Shown: in pieces, positions 43,247 through 52,578 of the stretch
Numbering within the stretch: the first letter of the stretch is position 1
How the letters are laid out: each line of letters opens with the position of its first letter
Assembly (NCBI RefSeq): GCF_004804275.1
Contig: NZ_STGI01000003.1
Location: 434,001 to 498,000, forward strand
Reading direction: 5' to 3'
Source: Herbaspirillum sp. ST 5-3
GTDB lineage: Bacteria; Pseudomonadota; Gammaproteobacteria; Burkholderiales; Burkholderiaceae_D
Length of the DNA: 64,000 bases
The notes under the pieces: model-generated
Database searches by the model: none
What the model was told of the DNA's origin: nothing
What the model saw: the letters and a program-made list of their open reading frames with translations, nothing else
Made by a program: the position numbers and the translations under genes

Positions 43247-44649
43247 GGCTGCACCTTGCGGTTGTGATGTGCAAGCAACAGGGCCAGCGCGGCCGATGCG
43301 ACACGCGCATTGGCGCTGTCGGCGCGGCTGGTCAGCGCGATCGGCACGCGTGCGCCGAGCACCACGCCGCAGGTGGTGGCGCCGGCCAGGTATTCGAGCT
43401 GCTTGGCCAGCATGTTGCCGGATTCCAGATCGGGCACGATGAGGATGTCGGCATTGCCTGCCACGGTCGAATTGATGCCCTTGATGCGCACGGCTTCCAT
43501 CGACACCGCGTTGTCGAAAGCGAGCGGACCGTCGAGGTTGCCGCCGGTGATCTGGCCGCGGTCCGCCATCTTGCACAGCGCCGCCGCATCGAGCGTCGAT
43601 TGCATCTTGACGTTGACCGTTTCCACCGCGGACAGGATCGCGACGTTCGGGCGCTGGTTGCCGAGCGCATGCGACAGGTTGATCGCGTTCTGGATGATGT
43701 CGGCTTTTTCTTCCAGTGTCGGCTTGATGTTGAGCGCGGCATCGGAAATCAGCAGGGGCTTGTCATACATCGGCACGTCGAAGCGGAACACATGCGACAG
43801 GCGGCGCTTGGTGCGCAAGGCGCGGGTGGTGACCACGGCATGCATCAACTCGTCGGTATGCAGGCTGCCTTTCATCAATGCCTCGACGGTGCCGGAGGCC
43901 GCCAGTTCGGCGCCACGTTCGGCGGCGGCGACGCTGTGCTCCACCGACTGGATCTCGATGTCGCCGAGGTCCAGGCCGGCAGCCTCGGCAGTCGCGCGCA
44001 GCCTGGCTTCCGGCGCGATCAGCACGGGGATGATCAGCCCATGCTGGGCAGCGTTCAGAGCGCCGCGCAAGGACTCGGCATCGCAGGGGTGGACCACCGC
44101 GCAGCGCACGGCAGGCAGGTGGCGCACGGTAGCAAGCAGGGAATCGAGGCGCGCCTGCGGATCGAAGGTATGGACCCAGGGCGTGCTCATTGAGTGGCGC
44201 GACACTTTCTTGGTGGGCGCAACGACCACGGCCGCGCCGACCAGCACGCTGGTGCCGTTCTGATTGAATACCTTGCAGTCGAGCGTGACGCGCTTGGTGG
44301 CATCGTCCTTTGCCGTGACGGTCACGACAACGGTGAGCGTGTCGCCGACGCGCACCGGCAGGGTGAAATGCAGGGTCTGGTCGACATACACGGTGCCGGC
44401 GCCCGGGAATTGCGTGCCGAGCAGGCTGGAAATGAGCGTCGCGCCCCACATGCCGTGCGCTACCACGCCGTGGAACAGGGTCTGGACGGCGTACTCCGCA
44501 TCGACGTGCGTCGGATTGTAGTCTCCGGAGACGGCGGCAAATGCCTGGATATCGGCCAGGGTCAGGGTGCGCACGAGGCGCGCCGACTGGCCGACGGTCA
44601 GTTCATCGTAAGTCGTGTTTTCGATCTGTTTCGAAATAATGTCGTTCAT
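43243..44649 (-). CDS. MaoC-like hydratase / phosphate acetyltransferase fusion
   Basis: 468 aa. The N-terminal hot-dog domain (about 1-150) has the MaoC motif AAVSGDYNPTHVDAEYA and FHGVVAHGMWGATLISSLLG. The C-terminal phosphate acetyl/butyryltransferase domain (about 165-468) shows GSLHTDELMHAVV, GADILI-like NADILIVPDLESGNMLAKQL and GVVLGARVPIALTSRADS. Many betaproteobacteria carry this bifunctional enoyl-CoA hydratase/phosphotransacetylase arrangement. It passes acyl phosphate to the coupled AckA. The combination may link PHA or short-chain acyl-CoA breakdown to substrate-level phosphorylation. The ATG at 44649 has no strong ribosome site. Confidence 0.93.
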   Translation of the reverse strand: MNDIISKQIENTTYDELTVGQSARLVRTLTLADIQAFAAVSGDYNPTHVDAEYAVQTLFHGVVAHGMWGATLISSLLGTQFPGAGTVYVDQTLHFTLPVRVGDTLTVVVTVTAKDDATKRVTLDCKVFNQNGTSVLVGAAVVVAPTKKVSRHSMSTPWVHTFDPQARLDSLLATVRHLPAVRCAVVHPCDAESLRGALNAAQHGLIIPVLIAPEARLRATAEAAGLDLGDIEIQSVEHSVAAAERGAELAASGTVEALMKGSLHTDELMHAVVTTRALRTKRRLSHVFRFDVPMYDKPLLISDAALNIKPTLEEKADIIQNAINLSHALGNQRPNVAILSAVETVNVKMQSTLDAAALCKMADRGQITGGNLDGPLAFDNAVSMEAVRIKGINSTVAGNADILIVPDLESGNMLAKQLEYLAGATTCGVVLGARVPIALTSRADSANARVASAALALLLAHHNRKVQP

Positions 44650-44865
44650 AGAAGCTGGTTGCGGAGAGTGAGTTGCTGATGTGTTCGCGGCTCGTTGCCG
44701 AGCCGCCTGGATACTGAACGGCACGTCATCCGCATCGGCCGTCGCGTCGGTGCACGAGTCAGTGCATGACGGCAGCGGCCGGGGCGCGGATGGAGAAGGT
44801 TCCGGAGTTGGGTAAAAGCAAGGACTATGCCGAACGGCAATGTCAGCGCGTGGCGTGCGCGTCTG

Positions 44866-45357
44866 TCAGTCAGACTGCAATCTCTCTGTTATCTCGCTCT
44901 GGCCTGACGGCGCAATGGCCCGCGAATATTCGGTCATTGCGTGGACGATCTGCGCGCGCTGCTCGGCCGCTACCTTGTCCAGCAGCGGATAGACCAGCAT
45001 TTCCTCTTTCACGCAGTGCTGCTGCATCAGCAGGGTATAGGATTCGGCGTGCAACAGAAAATCGGCGGGATGGAAGTTGATCAGCGCGTCAAACATGCGG
45101 TCCACGATGCAGCGCAATTGCTGATGTTCCTGGCGCAGCATCTCGATCGGGCCGGCGCCGTGGCGGATGGTTTGCTCAAAAACGGGAAAAAGCACTTTCT
45201 CTTCCATGCGAATGTGCTGCTTGATCGCGTCGCTGAATCGGAGGAAGCGGGTGTGTGCATCTTCCCAATTTCTTTCGCGAAGGCAGGTTCCAATTTGCGC
45301 AAACAAAAGGTCGCAGTGCTTGTGGTCAAGCCCCAACTGGCCGCAAATGGTATCCAT
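44866..45357 (-). CDS. Hemerythrin-domain protein
   Basis: 163 aa of all-helical sequence with the iron-ligand pattern of hemerythrin HHE domains: GLDHKHCD, HIRMEEKVLFPVF, RQEHQQL and HCVKEEMLVYPLLD. The protein should bind a di-iron centre and O2 or NO, acting as oxygen sensor, store or detoxifier in the cytosol. ATG 45357 is chosen for the GGGG site nearby; the frame extends upstream without family likeness. An FNR-type box lies 127 bp upstream, between this gene and the divergent triheme cytochrome gene, suggesting control by oxygen or nitric oxide. Confidence 0.85.
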   Translation of the reverse strand: MDTICGQLGLDHKHCDLLFAQIGTCLRERNWEDAHTRFLRFSDAIKQHIRMEEKVLFPVFEQTIRHGAGPIEMLRQEHQQLRCIVDRMFDALINFHPADFLLHAESYTLLMQQHCVKEEMLVYPLLDKVAAEQRAQIVHAMTEYSRAIAPSGQSEITERLQSD

Positions 45358-45483
45358 GACATGCACCCCGTGTGATCGTCCTATTTGTACTGTGAAACAC
45401 GTGCTATCTCCTTGATCTGAAATAGGTATTTCCAAATCCGCAAGAGAGCCGCGGATGTCATGATGGCAAGAATTCGGTACGGC

Positions 45484-45497
45484 TTGACCCAGATCAA
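45484..45497. promoter_or_regulatory. FNR/DNR-type box shared by hemerythrin and triheme cytochrome genes
   Basis: TTGAC-CCAG-ATCAA matches the TTGAT-N4-ATCAA consensus at nine of ten fixed positions. It lies in the divergent promoter region, 127 bp from the hemerythrin start and 64 bp before the cytochrome start. Confidence 0.6.
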
Positions 45498-45560
45498 ATA
45501 AATTGCCGCTCGGCATCGCTATAGTCTGATTCGCACACCGCATACGGCCTGTTGATTTTG

Positions 45561-46163
45561 ATGCCTCGTCTTCGCCACCTTCTCGTTTGTCTCGTCGCAG
45601 CATTGCTGGCAGCGGCAGTCCAGAACGCGGCGTTTTCGCAATTGCGATCCGTGGAAGTGCCTCCCTACCAGCCGGCAACGCCTGCCGTCAAGGCGGAGAC
45701 GAATGCAGTCGATGAGATCACGAATTCCACCGGGCTTTACGATGTCGACAGCCCCAATTACGGCAATCTGCAGAAAATCGAAGAAGCGCGCGTCGGACTT
45801 CCGCTCGACAAGAGAGGGAAGGTCGATTGGATGATGGCATTGCGCAGCGGCGCCATCCAGCCGCGCTCCGATCTGAATGGCAGCAAGCCTTCCGAACTGT
45901 TGAACCTGGACATCATCCTGCAGAATACGAAGGAGATGCCTTACGTGAAATTCCCCCACAGTTCGCATACGGAATGGCTGACCTGCAGCAATTGCCATGA
46001 CAAGATTTTCGTGCCGAAGGCCGGCGCCAACGCGATCACCATGACGAAGATTTTTCAGGGGGAATATTGCGGCGCCTGCCATGGGCGCGTCGCGTTTGCC
46101 GCGCTGTATTCCTGCGAGCGTTGTCATAGCGTGCTGCATGGGGGTGGCAAGGCGTGGTGGTGA
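45561..46163 (+). CDS. Periplasmic triheme cytochrome c (c7-like)
   Basis: 200 aa with a signal peptide (LLVCLVAALLAAAVQNAAFS). Three haem-binding CxxCH motifs are found near the C-terminus: CSNCH, CGACH and CERCH, with additional histidines in FPHSSHTEW that can serve as distal ligands. The first half is a non-haem region with no recognised domain. The class resembles the c(7)-type triheme domain proteins that shuttle electrons in the periplasm. It is divergent from the hemerythrin gene with an FNR-like box in front. It needs the Ccm machinery encoded just downstream. Confidence 0.88.
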   Translation: MPRLRHLLVCLVAALLAAAVQNAAFSQLRSVEVPPYQPATPAVKAETNAVDEITNSTGLYDVDSPNYGNLQKIEEARVGLPLDKRGKVDWMMALRSGAIQPRSDLNGSKPSELLNLDIILQNTKEMPYVKFPHSSHTEWLTCSNCHDKIFVPKAGANAITMTKIFQGEYCGACHGRVAFAALYSCERCHSVLHGGGKAWW

Positions 46164-46504
46164 CTTGGACTTGGTTTTTTTTAATCCCATTTCGGGAAAA
46201 TTGATCTGGATCATTAAAGAGAATAACGACCACGTTACCCTTATGGATATGTTGATTTCTCTCAAAGGGGCTGGCGCGAAGTTTGCATGTTTCCTTGGTA
46301 TCGCTTGATTTCAACGGCCGTTCATAACGGCCCTGCGCCAGTTGGTTGCCCGTTGGTTGACCGTGGTCATGTGCGTTTCCATCAGAGAGAAAGCGATGGG
46401 GCAGAGGGCATGTCATGAGCCGCAGAGGGAGCCGCATGAGTGCGGTTCATTGCAGGCTCTCTGGGTGATGCGGATTCCGATTGTCAGTAACGAGGTTTTT
46501 GAAA
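46164..46504. other. Regulatory region upstream of the Crp/Fnr gene
   Basis: 341 bases with no supported gene. It holds one FNR-type box (46201-46214) soon after the cytochrome stop; the remainder shows no clear structure. It probably contains the promoter of the regulator gene. Confidence 0.5.
46201..46214. promoter_or_regulatory. FNR/DNR-type box upstream of the Crp/Fnr regulator
   Basis: TTGAT-CTGG-ATCAT matches nine of ten fixed positions of TTGAT-N4-ATCAA. It lies about 290 bp upstream of the regulator start, so the regulator may control itself or be under a global FNR. Confidence 0.6.
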
Positions 46505-47215
46505 ATGAGAATAGAACGTGTTCGATCGCCGCGAGACGACTCCATGCAAAACCTGAGACGCATTCTTGCCAATACATCGCTGTTCCGAATGCTCGATGAC
46601 AGGCAGCTCGATGAAGTCACAGCTTCAACCCAACCCATCCGTGCCTCCACCAACACCTGCGTGATCAACCAGGGCGATGCACCGAAAGGCGTCTATATCG
46701 TGGTCTACGGGCAGGTGAAGATCGGCTTCGACCGCAAGGACGGCAGCGAGAAGACGCTGGCGATCCTGGGACAGAACAAATGCTTCGGCCTGGGCGAAAT
46801 GCTGCTCGACCGCGCACATCTGGCCTTCGTGAAAACCACCACCGATTCGATGCTGTTGCACACCTCGCGCGAAAAGGTGCTGGAAGTCGCGAAGGAGAAC
46901 TTTCCGTTCGCACAGGAGCTGATGGTCTGCGTCGGCCGCCAGCTGTACACCCTGGTGCGCGACATCGAAAGCTATTCGCTGCAGACCGCCAAGCAGCGTC
47001 TGGCCGGCTATCTGCTGCGCCAGAGCCAGTACCAGGCCGGCGACTGTGTTGAGCTTATCGCCAGCAAGACCCTGATCGCTTCGCGCCTGAGCCTCACTCC
47101 GGAAACCTTGTCGCGCCTGCTGCACGATTTCTCGTCGGACGGGCTGATCTCGGTCACCGGCCGGCGCATCAAGATCCTGGATTACGAGCGCATGGGCGGC
47201 ATGCTCGCTGCCTGA
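46505..47215 (+). CDS. Crp/Fnr-family regulator without FNR cysteine cluster
   Basis: 236 aa. The N-terminal cyclic-nucleotide-binding-like beta roll (about 20-145) is followed by a dimer helix and a C-terminal winged HTH (about 165-225). The recognition helix LTPETLSRLLHDF carries the E--SR residues by which FNR-type proteins read TTGAT. The N-terminus lacks the cysteine cluster that holds the FNR iron-sulfur centre, so sensing may be by haem, as in DNR, or by another ligand. GAGG upstream supports ATG 46505. Three FNR-type boxes within 10 kb make the cytochrome, hemerythrin and electron-transfer genes its likely targets. Confidence 0.88.
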   Translation: MRIERVRSPRDDSMQNLRRILANTSLFRMLDDRQLDEVTASTQPIRASTNTCVINQGDAPKGVYIVVYGQVKIGFDRKDGSEKTLAILGQNKCFGLGEMLLDRAHLAFVKTTTDSMLLHTSREKVLEVAKENFPFAQELMVCVGRQLYTLVRDIESYSLQTAKQRLAGYLLRQSQYQAGDCVELIASKTLIASRLSLTPETLSRLLHDFSSDGLISVTGRRIKILDYERMGGMLAA

Positions 47216-47559
47216 ACTTCGCGCCGTACCTGCCAGCCGCGTACAATGCGTGCGCGGCCAAACCCATTTCCCCTTCGAAAAAAGAGGGCGGCGAACGGCT
47301 GCGTCCGGGTATCATTCCGTACATTGAAAATCCCACGCCTGGATTGGTGATCTGAGTCAACTCAGGATCGCTTCCGACGACGATTCCCCGGGCACGCTAT
47401 CGCAACATGGCACATAATATGCATTCCGGACGGAAACGCGATGTTGCGCGTAGCGCGGCGTGTTCCCTGTTTGCTTTTTGATCATCTTATGGCTACTTGT
47501 AATCCGCCTGACGCGCATTCACGCGTGAATTCTTCCCGCCGGCACGGCAAAGGACGCGA
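47216..47559. other. Intergenic region upstream of ccmA
   Basis: 344 bases without a supported gene. The one clear feature is a perfect 14-bp palindrome, ATTCACGCGTGAAT, at 47517-47530, about 30 bp before ccmA, which could be an operator. Confidence 0.45.
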
Positions 47560-48195
47560 ATGACCTTGCAGGCTCATCAACTAGGTTGCATCCGCGGTGA
47601 TCTGCAACTGTTTTCCGACATCAATTTCGACATCCAGCCCGGCGACGCAATGCGCGTCGCGGGTACCAATGGCAGCGGCAAGACCAGCCTGCTGCGCATC
47701 CTGTGCGGACTGTCGGTCCCGGCCCAGGGCGAAGTGCGCTGGGCCGGACGCAATATCCGCAGCCTGCGCGACGAATTCTGCAGCAAGCTCATTTACCTCG
47801 GCCACGCCAATGGCGTGAAGGACGACCTGCAGGCATGGGAAAACCTAGTTGTTTCGTCAACACTGACCGGCAGGCCGGTGACCAGCGATGAGGCGCATGG
47901 CGCGCTGGAGGAGCTGGGACTGGGGCGTGCTGCCGATCTGCCGACGCGTGCGCTGTCGCAAGGACAACGCAAGCGCGTGGCACTGGCGCGCCTGAGCCTC
48001 GGCCTGGCGATGCCCTTGTGGATTCTCGACGAGCCGTTCACGGCGCTCGACGTCAACGCGGTCAAGGCCCTGTGCGGCACCATCAACAAGCATCTGGCAG
48101 GCGGCGGCATGGTCATTTACACCACGCATCAGGAAGTCGATCTGCAGGCGCGGCGCTCGCTGTGCCTGGACATGAACCAGGGGCGTCTATGCTGA
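47560..48195 (+). CDS. ccmA: Haem exporter ATP-binding protein CcmA
   Basis: 211 aa ABC ATPase. Walker A is GTNGSGKTSL, the signature motif LSQGQRKRVALARL, Walker B LWILDEPFTALD, and the switch histidine is in IYTTHQEV. With CcmB it drives release of holo-CcmE from CcmC in cytochrome c maturation. It is the first gene of a complete ccm operon and overlaps ccmB by 7 bp. AAAGGA precedes the ATG. The N-terminus lacks the extra helices of some family members but is otherwise normal. Confidence 0.97.
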   Translation: MTLQAHQLGCIRGDLQLFSDINFDIQPGDAMRVAGTNGSGKTSLLRILCGLSVPAQGEVRWAGRNIRSLRDEFCSKLIYLGHANGVKDDLQAWENLVVSSTLTGRPVTSDEAHGALEELGLGRAADLPTRALSQGQRKRVALARLSLGLAMPLWILDEPFTALDVNAVKALCGTINKHLAGGGMVIYTTHQEVDLQARRSLCLDMNQGRLC

Positions 48196-48857
48196 AGGTT
48201 CTGATGTGCGTGATCCGGCGCGATCTGCTGCTGGCGTTCAGGCGGCGTTCCGATGTCCTGACGACCTTGTTTTTCTTCATTATCGTCGCCAGTTTGTTTC
48301 CGCTTGGCGTAGGGCCGGAACCGTCCTTGTTGCGGACCATGGCGCCCGGCATCCTGTGGGTGGCGGCGCTGCTGGCTTCCATGCTTGCGCTGGGGCGCCT
48401 GTTTGCGCTGGATTATGCCGATGGCACGCTGGAGCAGATGGTGCTGTCGTCCGAGCCCTTGACTGTCATCGTGATCGGCAAGGTGATTGCGCATTGGCTC
48501 GTGTCCGGTTTTCCGCTGGTGCTGCTGGCGCCGGTGCTGGCGATTCAGTTTGATCTTCCGACATCATCGGTGGGCGTCCTGTTCGTGACCCTGCTGCTCG
48601 GCACACCGGTGCTGAGCCTGATCGGTTCCATCGGTGCGGCGCTGACGCTGGGCGTGCGCGGCGGTGGCGTGCTGGTTTCGCTGCTGGTGCTGCCGCTGTA
48701 TATCCCGGTACTGATTTTCGGCGCCGGTGCCGTCGGCGCGGAAGCGTCCGGTGTTGGTGCGAGCGCGCATCTGTTGCTGCTGGGCGGGGCGCTGGCAGGC
48801 GCGGCTGCATTGACGCCATGGGCGACCGCTGCCGGTTTGCGGATTGCATTGGAATAA
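48189..48857 (+). CDS. ccmB: Haem exporter membrane protein CcmB
   Basis: 222 aa with six hydrophobic helices. RRDLLLAFRRRSDVLTTLFFF, FALDYADGTLEQMVLSSEPL and SLIGSIGAALTLGVRGGGVL are typical of CcmB. It forms the membrane part of the CcmAB transporter and contacts CcmC and CcmE. The start ATG 48189 overlaps the end of ccmA. A gap of 245 bp separates it from ccmC, which is wider than elsewhere in this operon, so an internal promoter is possible. Confidence 0.97.
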   Translation: MLKVLMCVIRRDLLLAFRRRSDVLTTLFFFIIVASLFPLGVGPEPSLLRTMAPGILWVAALLASMLALGRLFALDYADGTLEQMVLSSEPLTVIVIGKVIAHWLVSGFPLVLLAPVLAIQFDLPTSSVGVLFVTLLLGTPVLSLIGSIGAALTLGVRGGGVLVSLLVLPLYIPVLIFGAGAVGAEASGVGASAHLLLLGGALAGAAALTPWATAAGLRIALE

Positions 48858-49103
48858 ACCACGGTCGAGTGGCGCGCCCAATAGTTTCATCCGTGGCATA
48901 GCGATTGCTTTCATAGCGGAAAAACGCGACTGAATATTGTTTTGGCTTAAAAACGCCTGGTCCATGTTCTGTTAAGCGCGCCTTAAGCACGCGCCGGCAA
49001 TATGCTGTAGAGTGCTTTCCCGATTTCGGGAAGATGATTGACCCTCTCCATTCGGGGTTCGAGAGGCAATCCTTGTAGAAAACCTTATTGGAGCATTGCA
49101 GTA

Positions 49104-49886
49104 GTGTCCATTTCCGACCACCTTCTCTCCGGTAATCTGGAATCGAGCGGATTCAGATTTTTCAAATTTGCATCACCACAGACCTTTTTCCCATTAGCGG
49201 GAAAAATGATTCCCTTGTTTGCAACTGCCGCCGTCATTCTCGGCATTGTCGGTTTGTATATCGGTCTGGTGCTCGCGCCCACCGATCACCAGCAGGGCGA
49301 CGCCTATCGAATCATCTTCCTGCATGTGCCGGCTGCGTGGATGTCGATGTTCATCTATTGCGTGATGGCCTTTTGGTCGGCGGTCGGACTGGTGCTCAAT
49401 ACGCGCCTGTCTTCAATGATGGCGACCGCGTTGGCCCCGACCGGCGCCATGTTCACCTTCCTCGCGCTGTGGACCGGTTCCTTGTGGGGCAAGCCGACCT
49501 GGGGCACCTGGTGGGTATGGGACGCGCGCCTGACGTCGGAACTGATTCTGCTGTTCCTCTACATCGGCTTCATGGCCTTGCAGGCATCGATCGATGACGT
49601 GCGCCGTGCCGACAAGGCGGGTGCGGTACTTGCGCTGGTCGGCGTGGTCAACGTACCCATCATTTATTTTTCGGTCCAGTGGTGGAACACGCTGCACCAG
49701 GGCTCATCGGTCAGCATGACCAAGGCGCCGAGCATGGCGATGACCATGCTGCTCGGCATGCTGGTACTCGCGCTGGCCTCGTGGGCGTACACCATCATGG
49801 TGACGCTGATGCGGGTGCGCTGCATCATGCTCGAACGCGAGCGCCATACCGACTGGGTGAAGGAATACGTGGAGAAAAACGCATGA
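49104..49886 (+). CDS. ccmC: Haem handling protein CcmC
   Basis: 260 aa, six hydrophobic helices. The periplasmic tryptophan-rich WWD motif is visible in KPTWGTWWVWDARLTSE, flanked by histidines in FLHVPAAWMS and in NTLHQGSS. CcmC loads haem onto CcmE. The start is GTG 49104, chosen because TTGGAG lies ten bases upstream and because FKFASPQTFFPLAGKMIP aligns with the normal N-terminus. Its stop overlaps the ccmD start (ATGA). Confidence 0.95.
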   Translation: MSISDHLLSGNLESSGFRFFKFASPQTFFPLAGKMIPLFATAAVILGIVGLYIGLVLAPTDHQQGDAYRIIFLHVPAAWMSMFIYCVMAFWSAVGLVLNTRLSSMMATALAPTGAMFTFLALWTGSLWGKPTWGTWWVWDARLTSELILLFLYIGFMALQASIDDVRRADKAGAVLALVGVVNVPIIYFSVQWWNTLHQGSSVSMTKAPSMAMTMLLGMLVLALASWAYTIMVTLMRVRCIMLERERHTDWVKEYVEKNA

Positions 49887-50077
49887 ATTGGCATAGCTGG
49901 AGCGAATTTTTCGCAATGGGCGGGTACGCGCTCTATGTGTGGGGCTCGGTGCTGATGACTTTCGTATTGCTGGGGGCGGAGCTGATGTCGGTACGCGCGC
50001 GACGCAATACGCTGCTCAAGCAATACAGCCGCTGGATACGGAACAATCGGAGGGAAGAGAATGAAGACAAGGCATAA
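49883..50077 (+). CDS. ccmD: Cytochrome c maturation protein CcmD
   Basis: 64 aa, a small protein with one transmembrane helix ([21 protein letters not shown]) and a basic cytosolic tail, as usual for CcmD. It helps release haem-CcmE from CcmABC. The ATG overlaps the stop codon of ccmC and the end overlaps ccmE by 17 bp. Confidence 0.93.
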   Translation: MNWHSWSEFFAMGGYALYVWGSVLMTFVLLGAELMSVRARRNTLLKQYSRWIRNNRREENEDKA

Positions 50078-50528
50078 GCGCCTGGTTTTGGTTGCCGCAG
50101 GGCTTGCCGCGCTGGGGCTGGCTGCATGGCTTGTGTTGTCGGCCTTTAAACAGAACATGGTGTTTTTCTTCACGCCAACCCAGGTTTTTTCCGGCGAAGC
50201 GCCCAAGGGGCGGAGCTTTCGCATCGGCGGCATGGTCGAAAACGGCAGTCTCAAGCGCCAGCCTGACGGCGTCACCGTCACGTTTGTCGTGACCGACACG
50301 GCGCAAAAGCTTCCCGTAACCTACAAAGGCATCCTGCCCGACCTGTTCAAGGAAGGGAAGGGCGTGGTTGCGCAAGGCAAACTCGACAATGAAGGCAAGT
50401 TCGTCGCGGAAGAAGTGCTGGCCAAGCATGACGAAAACTACATGCCGCCGGATGCCGCCTACGCAATGAAGAAGGGCCAGGAGGCCAATCAGAAGGCTGC
50501 TGGCACACTGGCAAAGGATGCAAAATAA
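50061..50528 (+). CDS. ccmE: Periplasmic haem chaperone CcmE
   Basis: 155 aa, membrane-anchored ([20 protein letters not shown]) with an OB-fold domain: [30 protein letters not shown]. The haem-binding histidine is in the motif [11 protein letters not shown]. It carries haem covalently from CcmC to CcmF/H. The gene overlaps ccmD and is followed directly by ccmF. The C-terminal tail is longer and charged, as in many betaproteobacteria. Confidence 0.97.
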   Translation: MKTRHKRLVLVAAGLAALGLAAWLVLSAFKQNMVFFFTPTQVFSGEAPKGRSFRIGGMVENGSLKRQPDGVTVTFVVTDTAQKLPVTYKGILPDLFKEGKGVVAQGKLDNEGKFVAEEVLAKHDENYMPPDAAYAMKKGQEANQKAAGTLAKDAK

Positions 50529-52511
50529 ATGATTCCTGAACTTGGCAATTTCGCCATCGTCCTCGCCTTGTGCGTGGCGCTGGTGCAAGGCATTCTCCCG
50601 ATCGCCGGGTCGTTCACGGGCAACCAGCGCTGGATGGCGCTCGCCCGGCCGACGTCGGCGGCGCAATTCATCCTCGTGACGACGGCGTTCTCCTGTCTGG
50701 TCTATGCGTTCGTCACCAATGACTTCTCGGTGACCTACGTCGCTTCCAACTCGAACTCCAAGCTGCCGGTCTACTACCGTATCGCCGGCGCCTGGGGCGG
50801 CCACGAGGGTTCGATGCTGCTGTGGATCCAGATGCTGGCACTGTGGACACTTGCCGTCGCCCAATTCAGCCGCCAGTTGCCGGACCAGACGGTGGCACGC
50901 GTGCTTGGCGTGATGGGCCTCGTCAGCGTCGGCTTCCTTGCCTTCCTGCTGTTCACTTCCAACCCGTTTGCGCGCCTGCTGCCGATGGCGGCCGATGGCC
51001 GTGACCTGAATCCCTTGCTGCAGGACTTCGGCATGATCATCCATCCGCCGCTGCTGTACATGGGCTATGTCGGCTTCTCGGTCGCGTTCGCATTCGCGAT
51101 TGCCGCGCTGATGGGCGGGCAGCTCGACGCCGCATGGGCACGCTGGTCGCGCCCCTGGACGACGGTCGCGTGGATGTTCCTGACTCTGGGCATTTTCATG
51201 GGCAGCTTCTGGGCCTATTACGAGCTGGGTTGGGGCGGCTGGTGGTTCTGGGATCCGGTCGAAAACGCATCCTTCATGCCGTGGCTGGTCGGCACCGCGC
51301 TGATCCATTCGCTGGCCGTGACGGAAAAGCGCGGCAGCTTCAAGAACTGGACCGTGCTGCTGGCAATCATCGCCTTTACGCTGTCGCTGCTGGGTACCTT
51401 CCTGGTTCGTTCCGGTGTGCTGACTTCCGTGCATGCCTTCGCTACCGATCCGGAGCGCGGCATGTTCATCCTGGTCTTCCTCGCGATCGTGATCGGCGGC
51501 TCGCTCACGCTGTACGCATGGCGCGCCCCGAGCGTCGGACTGGGCGGCCGTTTCGCACTGATTTCGCGCGAGTCGATGCTGCTGGTTAATAACGTGCTGC
51601 TGCTGGTCGCTTCCGGCACCGTGCTGCTCGGCACTCTGTATCCCTTGTTCCTCGACGCGCTCAACCTCGGCAAGATTTCCGTTGGGCCTCCGTACTTCGA
51701 GGCGGTGTTCGTGCCGCTGATGATTCCGGTTCTGGTACTGCTGGCCATCGGACCGTTTGCGCGCTGGAAGGAAACATCGGTCGCCGATCTGCTGCGCCGC
51801 TTGCGCTGGGTAGCGCTGGCAGCGGTCGGACTGGCCCTGGCCATCGCGCTGGTGCTGGCAGCGTCGCCGATGGTGACCGCGGGTCTTGCGTTTGCGATCT
51901 GGATCGTGTTCGGATCGATTGCGCACCTAGTCGAACGCGCGCGTCATGCGCCGAAGGACATGTCGCTGTGGAAGCGGCTGTCGCGCGAGCCGCGCAGCTA
52001 CTGGGCAATGCTGGTCGCGCACGTCGGCATCGGCGTGTTCGTGGTGGGCGTGACCCTGGTCAAGGGACTGGATGAAGCCAAGGACGTCAGCATGCGCGTC
52101 GGCGACACCACGTCGGTGAACGGCTACACCTTCAACTTCAAGGATCTGCAAGAAATCAAGGGGCCGAACTATGTTGCCGCCCAGGCGACCTTCGACGTCA
52201 CCTATGGCGGCAAGCCGGTCACGACGCTGATGCCGGAAAAGCGCCTGTACACGGTGCAACGCATGCCGATGACGGAGGCGGGCATCGACCGCGGCTTCAC
52301 GCATGATCTGTATGTGTCGCTCGGCGAGGAAACGGCGGATGGCGCATGGGTGGTGCGCGTGCAGTACAAGCCCTTCGTCGGCTGGATCTGGGGCGGCTGC
52401 CTGATCATGGCATTCGGCGGCTTGCTGGCTGCGTCGGACCGTCGTTATCGCGTCGCGTCACGCAAGAAGGCCGCAGAAACCATCGCAGCGGTCAAACCCG
52501 TCAGCGTTTGA
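50529..52511 (+). CDS. ccmF: Haem lyase subunit CcmF
   Basis: 660 aa with about fifteen hydrophobic helices. The WWD domain is GWGGWWFWDPVENASFMPW; GGHEGSMLLW and the histidines in DFGMIIHPPLLYMGY and IHSLAVTEKRG fit the haem-binding sites. A large periplasmic loop lies near the C-terminus. CcmF attaches haem to apocytochrome together with CcmH and CcmI. It starts one codon after ccmE stops and is of normal length. Confidence 0.97.
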   Translation: MIPELGNFAIVLALCVALVQGILPIAGSFTGNQRWMALARPTSAAQFILVTTAFSCLVYAFVTNDFSVTYVASNSNSKLPVYYRIAGAWGGHEGSMLLWIQMLALWTLAVAQFSRQLPDQTVARVLGVMGLVSVGFLAFLLFTSNPFARLLPMAADGRDLNPLLQDFGMIIHPPLLYMGYVGFSVAFAFAIAALMGGQLDAAWARWSRPWTTVAWMFLTLGIFMGSFWAYYELGWGGWWFWDPVENASFMPWLVGTALIHSLAVTEKRGSFKNWTVLLAIIAFTLSLLGTFLVRSGVLTSVHAFATDPERGMFILVFLAIVIGGSLTLYAWRAPSVGLGGRFALISRESMLLVNNVLLLVASGTVLLGTLYPLFLDALNLGKISVGPPYFEAVFVPLMIPVLVLLAIGPFARWKETSVADLLRRLRWVALAAVGLALAIALVLAASPMVTAGLAFAIWIVFGSIAHLVERARHAPKDMSLWKRLSREPRSYWAMLVAHVGIGVFVVGVTLVKGLDEAKDVSMRVGDTTSVNGYTFNFKDLQEIKGPNYVAAQATFDVTYGGKPVTTLMPEKRLYTVQRMPMTEAGIDRGFTHDLYVSLGEETADGAWVVRVQYKPFVGWIWGGCLIMAFGGLLAASDRRYRVASRKKAAETIAAVKPVSV

Positions 52512-52578
52512 CGAACCAACCGGGATCGGTCCACGGAAAATTTTCCGTGGACAAACCAATCCTCTCGAAGCAAAGCTT

